The notes beneath the pieces were generated by a model. The model was not told the origin of the DNA. It did no database searches and saw only the letters and a list, made by a program, of their open reading frames with translations. Shown here piece by piece: positions 1 through 12,374 of a stretch of DNA of 64,000 bases. The stretch spans positions 2,790,001 through 2,854,000 of the forward strand of contig JAACJO010000004.1 in NCBI GenBank assembly GCA_013368445.1, given 5' to 3'. Position 1 is the first letter of the stretch. Each line of letters opens with the position of its first letter. The stretch is from Leucocoprinus leucothites. Lineage: Eukaryota; Basidiomycota; Agaricomycetes; Agaricales; Agaricaceae. The translations under genes were made by a program, and so were the position numbers.

Positions 1-23
1 TCGTAAATAGCGGGCGATCAGAC

Positions 24-500
24 TCAGGAATTCTTCGGAAAAGATAAACAGGTTTCTGCACCGTTGTTAAGGATTGTAACCCTCAGCTCATCATATCCCT
101 GCCGTCCAAACTGGGAAACGAGAATTTCATCTGAAGCACAACCTTGGGGAAGTTTGAGTGCGATGGTGTAGGAAGACTGTTCGATGAGAATAGTAGCCTC
201 CGGTTCCCAGTGGACGAGTGGCGAAGCCGGGATCGGGGATGAGGCCATGTCGATAGCTTAAATATCGTTAGCTGAGAACCTTGGGTTGGCGAACAGGTTT
301 GTGTCGAGTAGAGGTGCGTAGCCTCGCAAACTACATACTTTCGTATGTCTGTAGAAGAGCCACGCCCCTCGCATAGTGCGATCGCTGGACACTGATTGAC
401 TCTGATTGTCCGCCTCTTTAGTTAATGCCACTCGAAGGTTGTCCATTCGATCGAACCACAAGAAGGGAGATTCGCAAGGGCGACTAGACTGCCTAGGCAA
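24..500 (-). CDS. Unidentified small minus-strand ORFs, possibly one two-exon gene
   Basis: Two minus-strand open frames follow each other: 500 to 258 (80 codons) and 248 to 24 (74 codons, starting MASSPIPAS). A GTATGT donor near 345 and an acceptor near 253 preceded by a CTAAC branch-like site could join them, but the simplest join does not enter the second frame cleanly. No domain, signal peptide or membrane segment is recognised. The gene could continue beyond the left edge. It may be a chance pair of ORFs. Confidence 0.2.
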
Positions 501-1172
501 AGTATCACACTTGCAATTTTTTGGATGAGAGGCACGACAGCCTTCGTATTTGAGAGTCTAGTAACAAAAGCCCACCTTCTGGTACAGTACTGAGTATGGG
601 TATTTGTGAGACCGATTTATCACCTCGCAGATCCTGTGCTAGATCGCTTACGTTTTTACACGATCAGTTCATGTACAGCCTCATCTCATATATTTATCGC
701 ACGAGGCTATGCGTTGCTCATGAAATACCCTAAACCGTCCAAGATCTGCCAAAGGATGCGGTGGCCCATTTTGTTACTTTGGCAATGACAGGGGATGAGC
801 ATTTAGAAAGTCTTGAAGGTGGGAAGTCCTCCCGCCTTCTCTTCTATTCCCTCCTCCCAATGCAGTCGGTGAAGCCCTGTATCCTCAAGCTATGGCGTGT
901 GTTTCGCAGAAATCGAAATCGAAACCGATCAAGTGAGTTCACTGGCAGAGGAATGAGATGTCGGTGTACTTGACTTGGTCCGTGCGTCGATTGGTCTCTT
1001 CAAGCCGGGTCTGATGCTAGTATTGCCCACCGCCCCTTCGTATGATTACTAGTACATGATTTGGCGGCTAACGAAGATTTGGCAGGAAATTACTGTGTTT
1101 GCCGGGATTCTACCTGGGCACCAAAAGGATTTGTGCCACCTTATCTGTTACCCCAGATAGTCGAGGAGGAGA
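501..1172. other. Stretch without a supported gene
   Basis: Only short ORFs (606-788 and 761-973, plus strand) with no recognisable motif occur here. It presumably holds the 5' flank of the NACHT gene that follows. No repeat or RNA gene was seen. Confidence 0.4.
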
Positions 1173-4100
1173 ATGATTTCGCAAAGGTACTCTTTATATT
1201 CTTCCTTTGAACCACCGAAGTCTCTTATCATAACCATTGAGGCCTTGGGCCATGGCTCGCCGATACATGTTATTGAATACTATGACCCTGTGACAGGAGG
1301 GGTGATATTGTATCCCAATGGCCCGCCCCTGGGAAACAAAGGGACAAAGCAAAGGGACGTTCTTGACCGCCTGAGGCACAATCACTTGCACGATCTGGAT
1401 ACACCTCGGCAGACAGCGACAGTGGCGTCTGAATCTCATTTCCAGGCATGCCAGAGAAATGAAGGCGCTCAGCTCTCAAGAGCAAATGCTACCCGTCCAA
1501 TAGTATTCGAGCGTCAATCTCCACCTGTGCCTTCAACCACTGGCCACTCATTTCGCCTTGGTGCTCACCTTTCTCGTAGCCTTGGGCAGCCCAGAGCTAC
1601 TAGGTTGGATGGGGCTTTGCATGATATGGGTATGTATATTTGGTGGTTAAGTCAGTATAGTCCTCCTAACGTCCAGTCCAGACCTACCTCAGCCTGAGTC
1701 AGAAACAATGAATACTGATTCATTCGCTGCGATCACCCCTTTCTCACTCACATCACCCTTGAATAGCCAAAATTCACCATCGCCGAGGCATATAGATGAA
1801 AAGTTAGCGATTGCATTATTGGAACCGCCGCCTCAGGAATACGCCACTGACTACCTTATGACCTTGTCTCGCCAAGGTTCTCAATTCACTACAGCGACAG
1901 AAATAACATCTGCACCACCACCCGCGTATTCGTCACATCCGGAGTTCATTGGTTTCGATAATAACGTGGAATATCGACAAGTGGAACTGGATAACAAGGG
2001 ACAAACTAACTGTCAGAGGAATAGTCCCGGTTCCACCCCGCGCCGCCTCCCATATCATCTTGTTTGCGTAGATTTTGAAGAGGATAGACCTCAGGACAAT
2101 TCTAGTACATTGGGTATTATTCCTACGGCTCCCTCTTGCGAAATTAAGAGTGGCTCTGTTCTCCGGGTACCAAATTACTCAAGAGATCAGCCTGACTTTA
2201 ACCTCCATTTAAGGCCGCTGCCAGAGCTTCCTTACCAGCCGTGCGAGCATAGCCAGAAGGTTTCAAGTGTGGTTCCCTCGGCAGCTGGGGTGGATGACGG
2301 ATCAACTCTTCCCGACACTTTCCAGTCCATCCGCCCAGAATTTACCTCTGCAGATCTACTGGATTCGCCACAAATAATCAAGACCACGCCGCAGACAATG
2401 GAAGTCACAAACGACGACACTGCCTCCCCAATCCTCCACACTCGAGTACTACCCCCAGTCCCTAGTCGCAACTCCCTCAAATTGCTACCTATCCGGGCGC
2501 AAGGTAGAAAGAAGGTGAAACATAGGAAGAGACGACAGCATCAAAAGTCAAACCGAGACCCGTTGAAGCAGCAAGGCATGCTCCTTATTTATTATGGAAA
2601 TCCAAGATGCTTATCATATCACTAGCTGGGCCGCCATCAAAAGCCCTGGCTCCCGGCTTCTTCCCGGGCGCTCATCACAATGTCATGAATAACGTTAATA
2701 TGGTGGAGAATCGTGTAAAACAGTACATATCATCTGATAAGTCGCGTACGTCGTTACTTCTTATTGGTAGAGCGTGGCACTGGTTAATGCTGTGTCAAGT
2801 GTCTGAGCTTTTAGGACACAAGAGGGTCCCTGGGGCAGAGCTTGACTCGTCAGCTCGCGGCAACATCCCGAGATGTCACCCGGGAACTCGAGAGAGATTA
2901 CTTCAAAAAATGGCCATCTGGTTGGAGGGAGTAGAAAGGGATTCTAACCTGATATATACCATAGGCCCCGCCGGAGTTGGGAAATCAGCAGTTTCTCAAT
3001 CCTTCGCAGAGTATTGCAAGAAGATTAAGCGATTTGGTGCAGCATTTTTCTTTTGCCGTGGGTGCGACCGCGATGACCCATTGCGTGTAATACCCACCCT
3101 GGCTCATCAACTGGCGATTAATGATCGGGAATACAAGACCGTGATCTCGGAGAGGCTAGCAAATGACCCTACAATACCGGAAAAGGACATTGCTTCACAG
3201 TTCCAACAGCTCATTGTGGAACCTTTTGAGTCTCTAGCAGAGAAAGAACCGGAGCGACTGAAGCGGCCCATGTTGATTGTTTTGGACGGCTTGGAAGCAT
3301 GCCAAGGCGAAGATTCTCAGCACGAATTTTTGGAGCTCATCTGTCAACACTATCCCCCAGATCATGCATCGACACCCCTCCTCTGGATGATTTCTAGCCG
3401 CCCTGAGTTTCAACTGAAGAAAATACTTCAGCGTCCTGACATTCAGGCGACTTGCATGTGTGAAAAGATATTGGTCGATGATGTAGACGCACAGCGGGAC
3501 GTCTATAATTACCTTCAGGATAGTTTTAGCGCTATTCGTGATCAGTACTCAGAAGTCCTTGACATACCGGACGGTGCATTGTGGCCACCGCGGGCACAGC
3601 TACAGCAACTTGCAACAATGACGTCTGGTTCCTTCGTCCATGGTTCTGCTTTGATCGATTCCATCGCTGACAAGAATCGGAGAAATCCTCAAGCACAGCT
3701 CAACGCTCTTTTCGAATTCCTCGAAGGATCATCTCCCCAAACAGATACAACTACAGTTAACCCATTACGCGCTGTCGATATGCTCTATCAACAAGTCATG
3801 GAGACCATTCCTTCCTCGGTATTACCCTTGACAATTAGCATTCTCGGCCTGCTGGTCCACTTTCCTGCTCGATCCCTGGAGCATTCTCTCACTGCTCAGG
3901 ATCTTGCCAATTTCCTTTGTCTCAGCAAGGGGCAGTTTTATGACGCATTGGATCGCTTGCATGCTATTCTTTATATTCCTTCTCCTGCGGATGCACACCA
4001 CGAGAGCCTGCAGCTCTACCACCTATCCTTTGGGGAATTTCTAAAAGACCGCCGGCGATCTGGTAAATTTGCTATTGAGATTGAGGAAGCAAGAACCATG

Positions 4101-4586
4101 TTCGCAGTTCATTGCCTGCGATGGGTGAATTACGATATTCAAAAACACTGTACCCGAGGAGGCATGTATATTCTTGTGTACTTGGTTCACGAGAACAAGG
4201 CTGACGGGGACCAATAGATCTATGCAACCTCAGGGCATTACTACCCCGATTTACATGGGTGTCATTGTCCGTTGATAGTGATTATCCTGCGGCGGCCCGA
4301 GAAGTGTTGGGTATGACGCCAACAATGAGGGGTTTTGTGCATGACTGGGTATGGTGGGCGTGTTACGAGGCTACGGGAAGCCCGGAGAACACGCAGGTGA
4401 TGAAGGAACTCGAATGGTTCAATTTCTGTCACCTTCAAAAATCGGATTTGAAGGGACGCGAAATTGAATTCTACAATTTCGCAACAAACAGACTCGACCT
4501 GGTAAGCTTTGAGATCCAGTGAGAAAATCTCGTAAAACTGAGGTGTTACGTTGCAGCAGGACAAGAGTGTATTCAAGTTGCTTTAA
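1173..4586 (+). CDS. NACHT-type STAND NTPase (fungal NLR-like), proline-rich N-terminus
   Basis: NACHT-domain P-loop NTPases of Agaricomycetes are signal-transducing STAND proteins linked by analogy to non-self recognition and programmed cell death. The core frame is 2607-4165: the lead-in motif GAHHNVMNNVN common in this family, the ARGNIPRCHPGTRE linker, Walker A GPAGVGKS near 2968-2991, Walker B LIVLDGLEAC, and the sensor-like SSRPE. Upstream, exon 1173-1629 and an exon starting at 1682 join through a 52-nt intron with GTATGT donor and CTAAC branch; both are Pro/Ser-rich and low in complexity. An intron between about 2540 and 2640 must shift the frame into the NACHT exon, and its ends are unresolved. 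Downstream, an intron at 4166-4233 leads to exon 4234-4501, then GTAAGC to a short last exon ending at 4586. No WD40, ankyrin or TPR sensor repeats are visible. The NACHT call is firm; the 5' part could be a separate gene. Confidence 0.82.
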
Positions 4587-5400
4587 ACAGACAATGATTA
4601 TGTCCTTCCCGGTGTCCATCACACCTCTGGTTTAGAGTCCCACAACAGGGAGCGGGATGGGAGCACCAATACGCCAGTGGAAGAATACATCATTGACCTC
4701 TACGAACAGATATGCTTCCAGTTTGATTTAGAGATTGCTACTGAAGCCGAACAGCAGAGGCTATATAACGCTACGTCAACCCAAGGGCTGAGTTATGCAC
4801 GTGCTGTAGTACTCATGGTGCTGGCAGGAGCAGATATTAGAAGTGTAGGCTTAAATATTTGTACGATTAGTTACTCCGAATCATGCCGCCGTGCCTTCTG
4901 AGTTTCAAAAGACGCCTCAATGCAAGATAAAAGCTGATAAAAGTGACATAAAGGCCCAGACCAATTCGCTTCGTGATTAGGCTTGGCCCTGAGATTCTAA
5001 GTCAGGTGAGTGATTTATTCGGCCCCTGTTACTTAGCATGCTGGTGCCTGATGTCATCTAGGCAATTTTAGCACATACGTGCACCTTCGATTCGCTCCAC
5101 TGAAAGTCGGCTGCTCTCTTTAACGCCATCACACCCATTCTACGTCGAGATATATAGGCTTTATATGCCACTGCAGTACCTAGAGGATCCTCCAGACGTC
5201 GTGCTACTCCTGTTCTCAGTTCTTCCGACGTTTTTACGAGAAAAATGCTCGGAGATTTCAGCGGAATAATCAACCCCTGTCGCGACCAACGCTATCGTTC
5301 CGGATGAAGTGCCAAGTACCTGAAAAAACGTTCAAAATGCGCTAATCAAGCTGTCCCAGATTTTCACCCACCGCCAACCTGTAATACGGTCTGTCAAGCT
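4587..5400. other. Intergenic stretch with one plausible coding remnant
   Basis: Between the NACHT gene and the cellobiohydrolase. An open frame at 4677-4901 begins with an acidic/aromatic stretch (EEYIIDLYEQICFQFDLE) that could be a further 3' exon of the NACHT gene or a remnant of it. A minus ORF at 5058-5273 has no recognisable motif. The last 200 bases are presumably the promoter of the GH6 gene; no clear TATA box was found. Confidence 0.3.
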
Positions 5401-6696
5401 ATGTTCCCCCGCATTCCACTCCTTACTTTTGTACTCGGGGCACTCTCGTTAAGCTACGCCGCTCCCTCACATTCAACAGCTCGAGCCAACGTTGACAATC
5501 CGTTCGTTGGCTACATTCCGTATGCCCACTCTGGCTACGCGGCGGAGGTAGAGCAGACCGTCGAGGCTTTCTTGGCCAAGAACGATACTCTCAACGCTGC
5601 CCGTGCTCGTACCGTCCAGAACATTTCCACATTCTTTTGGATCGATAGCACCACCAGAATCCCACTATTCGAACAACACCTCGATGTTGCCGTGAGGAAA
5701 CAAAAAGAAGAGCTCGATGGGCAAAAATACATTTTCCCCTTTGTCATCTACAACCTTCCCGATCGCGACTGCTCAGCTGCAGCATCTGCTGGCGAACTTT
5801 CTAACGATCACCATGGCGAGACCCTTTATCGTCAATATGTTGATCGTATAGCCAGTATCGTTCAAGCTCACAGCAGGCATGACACCCATCTTCAATTCGC
5901 CATCGTCGTCGAGCCCGACTCCCTCGGTAACGCCGTCACCAATACCGCCGTTCCCAAATGTGCCACGGCTGTCGATGTATATAAACGTGGGGTTGCGTAT
6001 GTCATCAAGAAGTTGGGTCGCATGGACAATGTCGCCCTCTACATCGTAAGTTTGCTGTTTCGCTTGTCTCCGGTGTAATCCCATTGATACGCATTATCAT
6101 AGGATGCTGCTCACAGCAACTGGCTTGGCTGGCCAGGAAACCTCGAACCCGCTGCTGCAGTCTTCGCCGAAGTTGTCAGCATTGCCAATAACAACCAAAC
6201 CAACCCGGCGAACCCTGCCAAGATTCGTGGCTTTTCCACCAACGTTTCGAACTACAACGGCTATAACCCCTCCACTCCAGACCCCATTTACGGTGCGGGT
6301 CCCGATAACCCAAACTGGTCCGAACTCCGCTATGCCAAGGCCCTCGCACCGTACCTCGAAGCTCAAGGGCTCCCTGCCCACTTCATCATCGATCAGGGAC
6401 GTTCTGGTCAACAAAACATCCGATCCAGCGGTGGAAATTGGTGTAACATTAACAATGCCGGATTCGGTGTAAGGCCGACGACTGAGACTGGTGAGGAAAT
6501 TGTCGATGCGTTGGTGTGGGTGAAGCCTGGAGGAGAAAGCGACGGGACTAGTGATTCGACTGCTGCTAGGTTTGACGAAAACTGCGTTGGTCCAGACGCA
6601 AAAATACCCGCTCCTGAGGCTGGAACATGGTTCAACGATTATGTGCAGATGCTGGTGGTTAATGCTGACCCGCCCCTTGAGCCTACGTATGAGTAG
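5401..6696 (+). CDS. cel6A: Glycoside hydrolase family 6 cellobiohydrolase (CBH II), catalytic domain only
   Basis: Secreted inverting exocellulase that releases cellobiose from the non-reducing ends of cellulose. Exon 1 is 5401-6045 and exon 2 is 6103-6696, separated by a 57-nt intron (GTAAGT...CATAG), giving 412 aa. A signal peptide (hydrophobic LTFVLGALSLSYAA) precedes the mature enzyme. Both family signatures are present: YNLPDRDC (loop with a catalytic-site Asp) and VEPDSLGN (the general acid Asp), followed by DAAHSNWLGWP and the C-terminal KPGGESDGTSD. Cysteines and the C-terminal ending match the catalytic domain. There is no CBM1 cellulose-binding module or Ser/Thr linker between the signal peptide and the catalytic domain, unlike the classic Trichoderma enzyme. 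The enzyme would therefore act without its own cellulose anchor. It is intact and probably functional. Confidence 0.93.
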
Positions 6697-6876
6697 GCAT
6701 TCTTGTAGTGTATTTTGTATTCAAGCTTTGAATAACGCTATTGTTATAAATTCTAGCTACGGCACAAGCAAAGGGTAATCAAGATAATCCGATGATAATA
6801 CATTGGAGCACTCATTAAAAAAGGTTGTTCAGAATTCCATAGTCCTTGGGGATATCGTAATATTATCCTCCGTTGA

Positions 6877-9800
6877 TTAGTTGCGACGGGTGCCTTTTCC
6901 AAGACCCATTCCGACTCGAACCAGTGTCTCTAAAGAGGCGCGCCCGTTGACTAAAAGATCTTCATCCCACGATACAACGCCTTTCTCCAAAAGAAGAACA
7001 ATAGTAGATCCACCTAATAGACGACTTAGGCTCTTTTCCTAGCGATTGCGAGGTAAAATAAAACTCACCGAAAGCAAAATATCCAAATTCTTGACCACGC
7101 TTGATCTCCTGACCCTCCTCGACAGTCGTCAAAATGCTTCCGACCATCATAGCGCCAATGCAAACAGCTATGACACGCCCAAACTGAGGACTGTCGATGG
7201 GCACAATCTTCCGAGCATTATCTCCGTAAACGTCGAGGGCAGTTCGAATAGCTTGAGGCTACACAACCGAAGAAGTGGATTTAGTTTGAGAGAAAGGGAA
7301 GACACGACGGCCACTTACATTGACTGTATAGTATTCTCCAGCAATATACGTCATCTTGCCGATTTTACCATCCACGGGAGAGTGGAAGCGATGATAGTCT
7401 TGGGGTGCCAATCTGAAAATCGCCAATGCACCGCCGTTATACTTCTCCACATCGTCCTTGTACACGTCACCCAACAACCTCGCAACAGAGAATTCGCGAC
7501 CTTTGATCCAGACCTTCGTCGCCTCGTGTACTGTTTCGAATGCCATCAGACGACAGTCGGCGGCGCTGACGAGGCGATACGGGTCGTCGAGAGCTTCGAT
7601 GGGCCGCGCAGAGGGTTTAAGTTTGCGGTAGAAGAACTGGTTGAAGTTTTCTGTGGATATAATTAGCTTTGCTGCCGCATAAAGTAGGGAAGCGACGAAC
7701 GGAAAGAATCAAGGGGGTCGAGAATCTCATTGACGTCGAGGTTATGGAACTCAATGAACGTTGCAATGTCTTTTGCAGATTCGGGTGAATCGTACTTTAT
7801 GCCTTGCTTAATCGACATCGACTTGAGAAGTTTACGAGCTACAAAAAAGATGTTAGTGAACGAGATATTCAAAAGTAAGGAATAACTTGCCCCGTTGTCC
7901 CTCCATACGACTCTTCACACCCTTGTAAAGCAGCCGTATGCCCAACCTGACGTAGACCTGCATCTTCTCCTCTTCCAGCTGGCCTGTCAACCGATTTTGC
8001 ACGATAATGTTTGCCGAGTTCTATCATCAGGTGATCAATGTCAACGATGTATGCATGGAGATACAATGAACACTTACAGCTCCAAGCTTATAATCACCAC
8101 TACTCAGCTTGCTGATAACCTTCGTATACCACTTCCTCTGCGCCTGACTCGCAGTGACGAAGTTACCAACGACAATCCTATCCACCCTATTCCAATCCTG
8201 TGACGCACAAACCGCGATGTGTGTCATGATGTCCATTTCGGCCTTCGAGCTCAACCTCGGGCGGTGACACAACGGACAGCTCTTCACATTAATCACACGC
8301 TCGACACCGTCGTATTGATCCTCCGAACCAGAGGTTGAGGGAGAGGCGTTATTTGAGGACGAAGAGGTGAGACCGGTGGCAGTTCGTACGACTCTGGCTC
8401 TGACAGCTTTCCCCTTTACTTTGAATCGACCTTTGTTTTTCTTTGGTTGGGGAGGAGGATTGACTGATGCAGGTGCAGTACCGAAGGGAGCAGGGGAGCC
8501 GGGAACAGAAGAGCTGGAGAAGTCTTCCTCCAAGTCATCCGATGAGCTCAGTTCGCCAGGTGAGGCGCTGACGGCGAGGGGGCTAGGTGGGGCAGCAACT
8601 TGATGTAATGGAACCTGCATTGGTTCAGTTTCCTTTCCAGTGGGTGGAGGAACCTTATCAGGTCGATCATCAGGCGGAGTGGTATGATGCACAGGGCCGG
8701 AGAAATCGAGTTGGTCGAGTTCGAGGATGTTGCCCTTATGGTCTGCTATTTGTAGAACAGGTGTCGCGCTGACGCTCGAGTTGAGATCCATATCATCAGA
8801 GTCGAGGCGTTTCTTCTGGTCTTCGGTCTTGTTGAGCTCGTCTTCTAAGCAGAGGATGACTTCGTCGAACGACAACTCTTCTTCGTGCGCCTTCTTCCCG
8901 AAACGATTGAAAAAGTTGGAAATTGTGGAAGAGGAAAGGGTGGAACCGAGAGAGTCAAGCATAGATGTGATTTCGACATGAGAAAGAGCGTTTGTAGCGT
9001 CTGCGTCGTATTGCTTCATGTATTGCCGCCAGAATCGTTGGCGAAGAGCATCGTACGGCTGGTATTTGGCTCTACACAATAATAATGTTAGGCTTGTGAA
9101 CGTGAAGAGATACAGAAACCCACCTAAACGAAACCATTGGTGTATTGTGGCCATCCCACGCGATATCCTTTGCGACCACAAGCGGCATCTTGTACTCCTT
9201 CATCGGACTCTTCTCCGTCGCGTCAATATCTGCTGCCTTATACAACCCATTCTCCATTGGCTGTGGTGCCGAGTCCAGCAACTCCTTCACATTGAACGTA
9301 ACATCCCCAATATGGTCATTCGCACTCAATTTGTCCCAATCGAGAATCGAGAGCTGGACGTTGAATGAAGCTTCGTATCGGCGCACGTGGAATAGGAGTT
9401 TTTCGTCCCACGCGGGATTTCGACTGTGTCGGATGACACGGGTGCGGAAGATTTTCTTTCCGAAAGAGATGACAACGAATGGATCCATGTCCCATCCTGT
9501 TCGTGTCACTATACATTGGTGTCAACGATCAGAGAGGGAGGGAGGAAGAAGAGAAGCCTTTTGTCAGTCTGGATGCCATGGTAAGAAAGAAAGAAGCGAC
9601 GAACTATTTCGTAAACGTGGCAAGTCTTCGGCGCCTTGGACTTCCAACATCACAATACCCATGATGTCATTCCCACCCGCAAACTTGTATTCCGTTCCTC
9701 TCTTCTTCCTCGACGACGGTGGTGGCACCGACAAGGCGTCGTGGCCTCCACCAATACTAGCGCCAGATCCAGAGTGGTAATTGAATCACCTGTTCCTTTA

Positions 9801-11111
9801 CGCGCTATCCCTTTTTTGCTCGGTTTGGTGGCTCCATCGGCTGTATCGGCAACGGGTGTTGCTGCGGATGGAGTTGTAGGTGATGGCAGCAGTGGTGTTG
9901 TTACTGGATGATGATGATGAGGATAGGGATGCAGTGAGTCCAGAAAGTTTTCGCGGGAATTTCATGCGCGGGATAAATCCAGTTTTTCCCGTGGGTGTAG
10001 AGGCTGTAGGAGGTGTAGGTGTCTTCGCAATGCTGTCACTCGTAGGTGTAGTGGGCGATGTGACGGTGATGGCAGCAGGAGGAGGGTGGGTAATCTGTTG
10101 AGTCTCAGGTTTAGGGTCGATCGCAGTAGGTGGAGGGGCGGTGTATAGATCGACTAGGGGGTTCGGGCTTGGCGGGACTGAAGATGAGGGCTCCGAAGGA
10201 CCAGGAGGAGCATCAGCGAAATCGTCGTCGTCGTCGTCCTCTTCATCGGATGATAATCCTCCGGCGTCTTGGAAATTAAATGTTGGACCAGTTTGATATG
10301 AACGGATCGTGCCTACACCTTCAGTCTAAGCGCCAGCGCAAGTATGTGAGTCGCATTTTCATTACAATACAGGGGTGTATGACGTACGGGAGGTGCTGAT
10401 ACGAGTGATGGCCGCGAACGTTTGTTGAGCTCTTTGAAAACATCGGCGAAAGAATGGGGTGATTGGGGATTGTTGGGCGGAGTGATGAAACCGAGCTTGA
10501 GGGTGATGGTACCTGTGGCAACCGTATTCGTGCGCGTCGAAACAAGAGGAATGCTGAATGGCTAAAATAGAGGGGATTACTGTCAGTGCTAAGCGAAAGA
10601 AAGAAAGAGGACGCAGCCACGTACAACGTTGCCAGGATCTTCAAAGGACAATGACCGCTCTACAAACCAGTCCTCCAATGGCAATGCAGCCTCTCCCAAG
10701 TAGTCCTTTGACAGCATATCCTTATCCCACACAATGAGTTCGAGTGCGCCGAGCTTGTCCGCGGTCGAGAGGTAGAGTGGAAAATCGAACGTGGCATCTT
10801 TAGCATTGTAGGAAGGGTTCAACGTCCGCTTGACAACGGGCGTTTGCTGGCGGGCGTTGAGGACCGAAACGACTACAAAACTACGAAAGAACGGCTGAGA
10901 AACGGCTTTGTGCCATTTGAAACGAGACTTACGGGTCGCTGTAGCCATTCTTGTCCTTTGAAAGCAGGTTGGAGCAGCCGACAACGTGGACACGCAGTAC
11001 GACGACGGGCAGCTCTCCCTGTGCTGGACTGAACCCTCGATTGTTACCTCTGGCAGCTTTCACAGGTAACTTGGCAGCGTTCTTGAGAGCGCGCTTGAAC
11101 TTGGTGGACAT
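6877..11111 (-). CDS. psd2: Phosphatidylserine decarboxylase, Psd2-type with two C2 domains
   Basis: Converts phosphatidylserine to phosphatidylethanolamine; Psd2-type enzymes act on Golgi/endosomal membranes. The model has twelve exons: 11111-10933, 10880-10625, 10561-10388, 10325-9802, 9756-9605, 9508-9124, 9071-8078, 8020-7891, 7838-7701, 7650-7319, 7258-7069 and 7013-6877. They sum to 3591 nt, or 1196 aa. The order is a first C2 domain ([20 protein letters not shown]), an acidic/Ser/Pro-rich linker (exon 10325-9802), a second C2 domain ([15 protein letters not shown]), an EF-hand-like helical stretch with a CPLCHRP motif, then the decarboxylase. The catalytic part shows [16 protein letters not shown] and HRFHSPVDG (Asp and His of the processing triad) and the C-terminal GGST motif, split by an intron, where self-cleavage makes the pyruvoyl cofactor. 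The intron at 9757-9801 is the least certain. One intron is GC-AG. Confidence 0.9.
7839..7890 (-). other. GC-AG intron in psd2
   Basis: The donor is GCAAGT rather than GT, and the acceptor is TTTTTTGTAG with an upstream CTAAC branch site. Using it restores GQRARKLLKS across the junction in the expected family order; the nearby GT donor (GTTATT) would introduce a stop. Confidence 0.6.
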
Positions 11112-11174
11112 GGTGGTTGGAAGTCAAGGAAAAGCCCTGAAAAGGTATATATGTAATTTCTAATCTTATCACAA

Positions 11175-12374
11175 TCACGCGAAAATGTAACTAATCACAG
11201 TCCCAATCATCATTGCACCAAACACTTTGACTGTCCCCACGGCAACTCCCCTCTCGGCACTACTGGTCGACGAGCTCGATGCACCGGAACCACTGACACT
11301 TCCCGTTGGGCGGCTTGTAGCTGTGCCGGAACCGCTGCTTCCAGCAACGCCAGCCACCTGTGGCAAACCGGTATAAATAGCGGCGCTGGTATGGGTGACA
11401 CAGTTAGATGATGCTGGCACGCGGGCTGTGTATGGCATGGCGCCGATTGGTCCAAGGGCTTCGGGTGGCTGGGTATATGTCACTACGACGCCATTTTCAG
11501 TGTAGACTCCGGGGAAATCCTGATTTTCGCCTTCGCAGGATTCAAAAGTGCCATTTTGAGCGTTGTTTGGGGCGTTGTAGGCACAACCAATGCGATCAAA
11601 TATATGTTCGCAATAGCGCGCGTCGTCGGGTCGAGAAGGGTCGCAGGCCTTGAGACAGAATGTGTTGCTACCCATAAAACTAGAGAAATTCAGTCGTCAG
11701 TTGATAGAACACGTTCTCGTCTCGAATGACGTACTTGTGCCATTCGTGAACCTGAACCCACTGCCCATTAAACGACTGCGAAAATATAATTCCGCCCATG
11801 GGGTTCCCTCTGAGATCTGCTCCGTGGGGGTCCATCTCTCCTCCATAATCCAGTGGGTCCATATCAATCAGCGACTGATTTATAAACCCAACAACCTGCA
11901 CATAATCCGGCGTCTTCATAAACTGCACGCCTTGCAACGCAGTATCCGGAATCAACCTGGTCCCGCGACCAGGTTTCGTACACCATGCCACCATCTCGCC
12001 TTCAATGTCTCCTACAACGCTGCCAGGCTTTGAGGTGCCCATAAGCAAAAGTCATCGATTCCGTTGATAAACGAAGTCTGGCACAGCGAATCCTGGTTCT
12101 CGGTGGTCGAGTTGCAGATGTTGTAGCCGGCTTGGACTCCGCGGATGAGACCAGTGTCGGTATCAACCTTGTAGGGCTAAAGAAGCGTCATTTTTATCAG
12201 TAGACGAGTCAGACTCCTGAGGGTGATTTTACTCACGACACCGGAAGGATAAGTATACGAAGTCTTCGAGGCCAAAGGCGTCGCAGGATAGGTACCCGTT
12301 ATCTCTTGGGCATTCACAACGGACACCACGCAAGCAGCAAGACCAACCAGACTCGAAAAGCCACGGGACAGCAT
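11175..12374 (-). CDS. Macrofage-activating-glycoprotein-like secreted protein, frameshifted
   Basis: Basidiomycete cell-surface glycoproteins annotated as 'macrofage activating glycoprotein'; their molecular function is unknown. Exons run 12374-12237 (signal peptide LVGLAACVVSVVNAQ), 12176-11735 and 11679-11175. The body is Cys-rich (YNICNSTTENQDSLCQ, AWCTKPG, CLKACDPSRP, RIGCAYNAP). The C-terminus is a Ser/Gly/Thr-rich stalk followed by a hydrophobic tail ending VISYIFA, as in a GPI-anchor signal. The three exons sum to 1085 nt, one short of a multiple of three. The reading frame breaks near 12027-12036, between DDFCLWAP and KPGSVVGD, and continues intact on both sides, so a single missing base is implied. 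This is either a sequencing error or a recently inactivated gene. Confidence 0.78.

Noticed and set aside
9145..9780. Plus-strand 211-codon ORF
   Set aside because: It is antisense to well-supported C2-domain exons of psd2.
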